DNA of 64,000 nucleotides from Alviniconcha marisindica (Eukaryota; Mollusca; Gastropoda; Provannidae): NCBI GenBank assembly GCA_018857735.1, contig JABMCL010000686.1, positions 37,501 to 101,500 of the forward strand, read 5' to 3'. Shown piece by piece: positions 62,404 to 64,000 of this stretch (position 1 is its first letter; each line of letters starts with the position of its first letter). The notes under the pieces were generated by a model. It saw only the letters and a program-made list of their open reading frames with translations, ran no database searches and was not told where the DNA came from. The position numbers and the translations under genes were made by a program.

Positions 62404-63707
62404 CACACACACAGCTGGATTAATTACAGCATTTATAAAGCTCAAAATCTTGTCAAAATCCACTGATAATGTGATATCACATCAAGTTAAAACTCAAGAC
62501 ACATGCAAAACCAAGATCTACACTGTGTAACACTTACCAAGAACTTGCACAGTGTGTGTTGTCCCATGTGCTAAGACTGATGTCTGTGCTAATCATTTTC
62601 CAGTTACAAGCTGTCTGCATTGGGAGGCTGGAAATTCCTTGAATATTGTAAACTGTCTATAGATCTACATTTGGATACTAAAAGTACAAAAAGGAACAAC
62701 AAATTTCATGGGAAATTTCACCACCCACTCATGAGTCTGTATCCTGAGACTGGCACAATACTAATATCAGTATCTTGTGTGAGAGCTTGCACCAACTGCT
62801 TATGACAGCTTGTATCAGGTCACTAGCCCATGTTCTGGTGGCCAGGTAACCATTATATTTGAAACTGCACCACCAGTTGGATAATTCTGAATACAGACAG
62901 ACAGCCTTACGTTTCACTGAAACTGTTCACCTCATCTAGAAAAAGAAAAGAAAAACACCACTAAAGCAACTTCCCCGTCAAAAAATGAAGTTCACAGTGG
63001 TATAAACTGGCCAAAGCAAACAGTAAGGAAAGTAGATCTAAGAACCAGAAGTGGCAACAAAGATAGGGTGTCTAGCTAGAGGGATCAGAGGGCATGCCCC
63101 CTTGTACCCCCTCCCCTCCCGCACACAGCCATTTCCTCCCAAACCTCTCCTGAAAACTTATAAACAAGAGACTAAAATGTGTTCAGTTTCACGCTTTTAC
63201 AACCCCAGAAATTCTTGACAATCACAACCAAACTGAGTTTTCTCTCTCCTTCTCCCATGTTGAAAGTCTTTGTCTAGACACACAGTGACACACTGCAGCT
63301 TGTGTGTGCAGACATGTAACAGCAATAGATTGCTTTGGGAACCTCAGACCCACTGGACAGTTTTGCACCCTGAGCAAAACTGAAAGAGTCTCACCAGTAA
63401 ATTTCTGAAGCTGGAATGCCAGGTCATCACAGAGGCTTTGACATTGCCTGTGCCCTTGATGGGGTGAGACTTGCCGAAGGCCTTCAACAGCGCTGTGAAT
63501 TTCCACATTGTGCGGCACGTCTCACCTACAACCAAGCACACAGACACTGCCCAGGTTATATGCTCACCACCGCTTGCAGGAAGTCTGAGTGCCAAGCAAG
63601 CAGAGATGACTTCAAGTCAGCGTGGAAACCAGTCATCTTTATCGCATGGGACGTGCCAAAGGATTTCAATGCTGCTGTCAGTTGCCACATGGTGTGAAAG
63701 GTCTCAC
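58695..63707 (-). CDS. Membrane protein of unknown family (spliced, C-terminal part in window)
   Basis: Minus-strand exons supported by splice sites: 63707-63568 or 63525-63395 (tandem, probably alternative), 62283-62126, 60067-60012 and 58949-58695 (stop). The 5' end is beyond the window. The alternative exons encode a helical, Trp-containing segment (TMWKFTALLKAF or TMWQLTAALKSF). Next come a membrane helix (LYIAAYLAGLGVLVYFLL), an amphipathic stretch (NVEAAIVDNVHQISEKV) and a final hydrophobic part (YLQYYSLPVLTVLLTPIVRL). The exit phase of 62126 (2) does not fit the entry phase of 60067 (1), so one small exon between them was missed or one boundary is wrong. I do not recognise the family; the helical region, single membrane segment and second hydrophobic region recall TMEM214, but only weakly. 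Confidence 0.58.
58930..59290 (-). repeat. 124-bp tandem array copying an acceptor and exon start, 3 copies
   Basis: catgctccacaaa (complement of the FVEHD codons) occurs at 58931, 59055 and 59179, exactly 124 bases apart. On the minus strand each copy has a pyrimidine-rich stretch, CAG and a (T/A)TTTGTGGAGCATGACCT exon start. Only the copy at 58949 continues into the full exon. Confidence 0.88.
59400..59815. repeat. 90-95-bp minisatellite, about 4-5 units
   Basis: acagagcagacagcattaat recurs at 59426, 59521, 59611 and 59704. Each unit includes ttgctgtttttacag, acceptor-like on the plus strand, the strand opposite to the gene. Confidence 0.88.
60012..60067 (-). CDS. Membrane protein, small exon
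   Basis: 56 bases: acceptor tttgtgtcag, entry phase 1, donor AAAGTG|gtaaga, exit phase 0, which joins in frame to 58949. It encodes HNVEAAIVDNVHQISEKV, an amphipathic helix. The acceptor is embedded in the adjacent minisatellite. Confidence 0.5.
60070..60480. repeat. Irregular minisatellite (40-60 bp units)
   Basis: The recurring words gacacaaacatgacacacag and catgacagtccactg appear about 8 times. Units vary in length. The array begins at the acceptor of the small exon at 60067. Confidence 0.85.
60600..60690 (-). pseudogene. Decayed copy of the transmembrane exon's 3' half
   Basis: On the minus strand it reads AYFLLDSVFSKSTLSP, followed a few residues later by an in-frame stop. The true exon at 62126 has VYFLLDNMFSKSKLSP. 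The donor position is changed (CAG|tgatcag). Weaker relics with LLDS codons lie near 61635-61670. Confidence 0.65.
60695..60850 (-). mobile_element. Foldback-family repeat, partial copy
   Basis: caacacacaagggagttgat (60700) and caacaaagacctgagtcacc (60750) match the arms of the hairpin element at 33325. Confidence 0.65.
60850..61390. mobile_element. MITE with inverted ends, about 535 bp
   Basis: The left end (G)TAA-CCCACTTGGCCCC (60851) and right end GGGGCCAAGTGGG-TTAA (61374-61390) are inverted repeats of 13 bases. The right side has TTAA and the left GTAA, probably a mutated TTAA. No coding capacity. An internal word (ggagcttcatcctttgag / ggagcttcatctttgaag) is duplicated. Confidence 0.65.
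61391..62050. other. Intronic sequence with poly-C and exon relics
   Basis: A poly-C run (61401-61417), then unique sequence. A weak relic of the transmembrane exon lies near 61635. I looked here for the missing small exon (entry phase 2, exit phase 1) and found no convincing candidate. Confidence 0.5.
62051..62125 (-). repeat. Degenerate tandem copy of the transmembrane exon's 3' end
   Basis: On the minus strand, tgtcggacaacacgtccttc and ctgtcttctcctggccagtt parallel the true exon's ctgctggacaacatgttctc and ctgtcccctggccgcatc, about 84 bases away. The copy has lost its frame. Confidence 0.6.
62126..62283 (-). CDS. Membrane protein, exon with transmembrane helix
   Basis: Acceptor tatgctgcag, entry phase 0 (matching the exit phase of both upstream alternative exons), donor AAATG|gtaagc, exit phase 2. 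It encodes YGVDRSLNVTRPSAG (with a possible N-glycosylation NVT), the helix LYIAAYLAGLGVLVYFLL, then DNMFSKSKLSPGRIKK, a basic, probably cytosolic flank. Confidence 0.72.
62345..62403. repeat. (CA)n microsatellite
   Basis: About 29 CA units, 60 bases upstream (minus strand) of the transmembrane exon. Confidence 0.95.
62404..63394 (-). other. Intron of the membrane-protein gene
   Basis: Unique sequence with no repeats or coding signals that I recognise. Confidence 0.55.
63395..63525 (-). CDS. Membrane protein, alternative exon B
   Basis: 131 bases: acceptor gcttggttgtag, donor CTG|gtgaga; entry phase 1, exit phase 0. It encodes GETCRTMWKFTALLKAF, then KSHPIKGTGNVKASVMTWHS and SFRNLL. Homologous to exon A (63568-63707). 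Joining A to B would break the frame, so they are likely alternatives. Confidence 0.65.
63568..63707 (-). CDS. Membrane protein, alternative exon A
   Basis: 140 bases: acceptor aacatgttttag, donor GTG|gtgagc; entry phase 1, exit phase 0. It encodes GETFHTMWQLTAALKSF, then TSHAIKMTGFHADLKSSLLA and WHSDFLQAV. Aligned with exon B it has a 3-residue insertion and about 45% identity, with the GET..TMW, FG.SH.IK.TG and WHS.F motifs shared. Confidence 0.65.
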
Positions 63708-64000
63708 CTAAAACAACATGTCTGGCTACAAAAGCTGCAGCAGTTCAGAAGATGTAATGATCATGTACTCTGTTACATGCTGTTTCTCAAAACTGGAGCA
63801 CACAGCCCATTGCAAAGCAAAGAACCAAAACCACAGACCAAACAGACCATGTGTCAACCGCGCTTGTGTTTTTAATTGCTCTTTATGTGTTGTTGTATAG
63901 GTGAGTACATTTCTCTAGAGCTGTTCTGTTTTGAAGGATGTGGGTTGTGTAAACAAGTACAGATGCTTGGCGGAAATCTGTCATGCTTGACTCTAGTATA
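63708..64000. other. Right-edge sequence, intron of the membrane-protein gene
   Basis: No exon seen. Upstream exons of the minus-strand gene should lie beyond 64000. Confidence 0.5.

Overview
This is animal nuclear DNA. Its genes are split by introns with GT/AG junctions, and the sequence is full of micro- and minisatellites, tRNA-derived SINE-like elements and DNA transposons. The mix (voltage-sensor protein, multi-C2H2 protein, secreted cationic precursor, expanding minisatellites) suggests a lophotrochozoan, most likely a gastropod mollusc. That placement is inference.

Four host genes can be read by matching exon phases by eye. (1) Plus strand, 2414-11453: a voltage-sensor-domain protein of the Hv1/TMEM266 type, with S1-S4, a coiled coil, an acidic tail and a possible C-terminal PDZ ligand. 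Its 5' end was not found. (2) Minus strand, 35231-23068: a complete five-exon protein of about 1250 residues with about 20 C2H2 zinc fingers. One intron holds a full-length DNA transposon (26735-29970) with an intact Mutator/Kolobok-like transposase gene. (3) Minus strand, about 51275-40797: a secreted precursor with signal peptide, acidic pro-region, a furin-type RRRKR site and a cationic mature part. The tail of that part resembles the C-terminal ends of bacterial polymorphic (Rhs-type) toxins. (4) Minus strand, 63707-58695, running off the right edge: an unidentified membrane protein with a pair of tandem exons whose phases make them look mutually exclusive.

Layout: 1-11.5 kb is the voltage-sensor gene, with nearly every intron filled by a minisatellite. 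11.5-23 kb is repeats and SINE-like elements with no convincing gene. 23-35.2 kb is the zinc-finger gene. 35.5-37.7 kb is a non-coding element with inverted ends. 38.8-39.5 kb is TG-rich simple sequence. 40.8-51.3 kb is the secreted-precursor gene, with a 37-bp hairpin-forming satellite in its large intron. 51.3-58.5 kb is repeats and MITEs. 58.6-63.7 kb is the membrane-protein gene.

The most striking general pattern is that, in two unrelated genes, tandem duplications sit on exon edges and copy the splice acceptor or donor (2171-2413, 3285-4409, 5054-5118, 8081-8360, 10204-11012, 58525-58760, 58930-59290). The second is the secreted precursor with a toxin-like tail. No searches could be run. 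All homology statements rest on recognition of sequence patterns.
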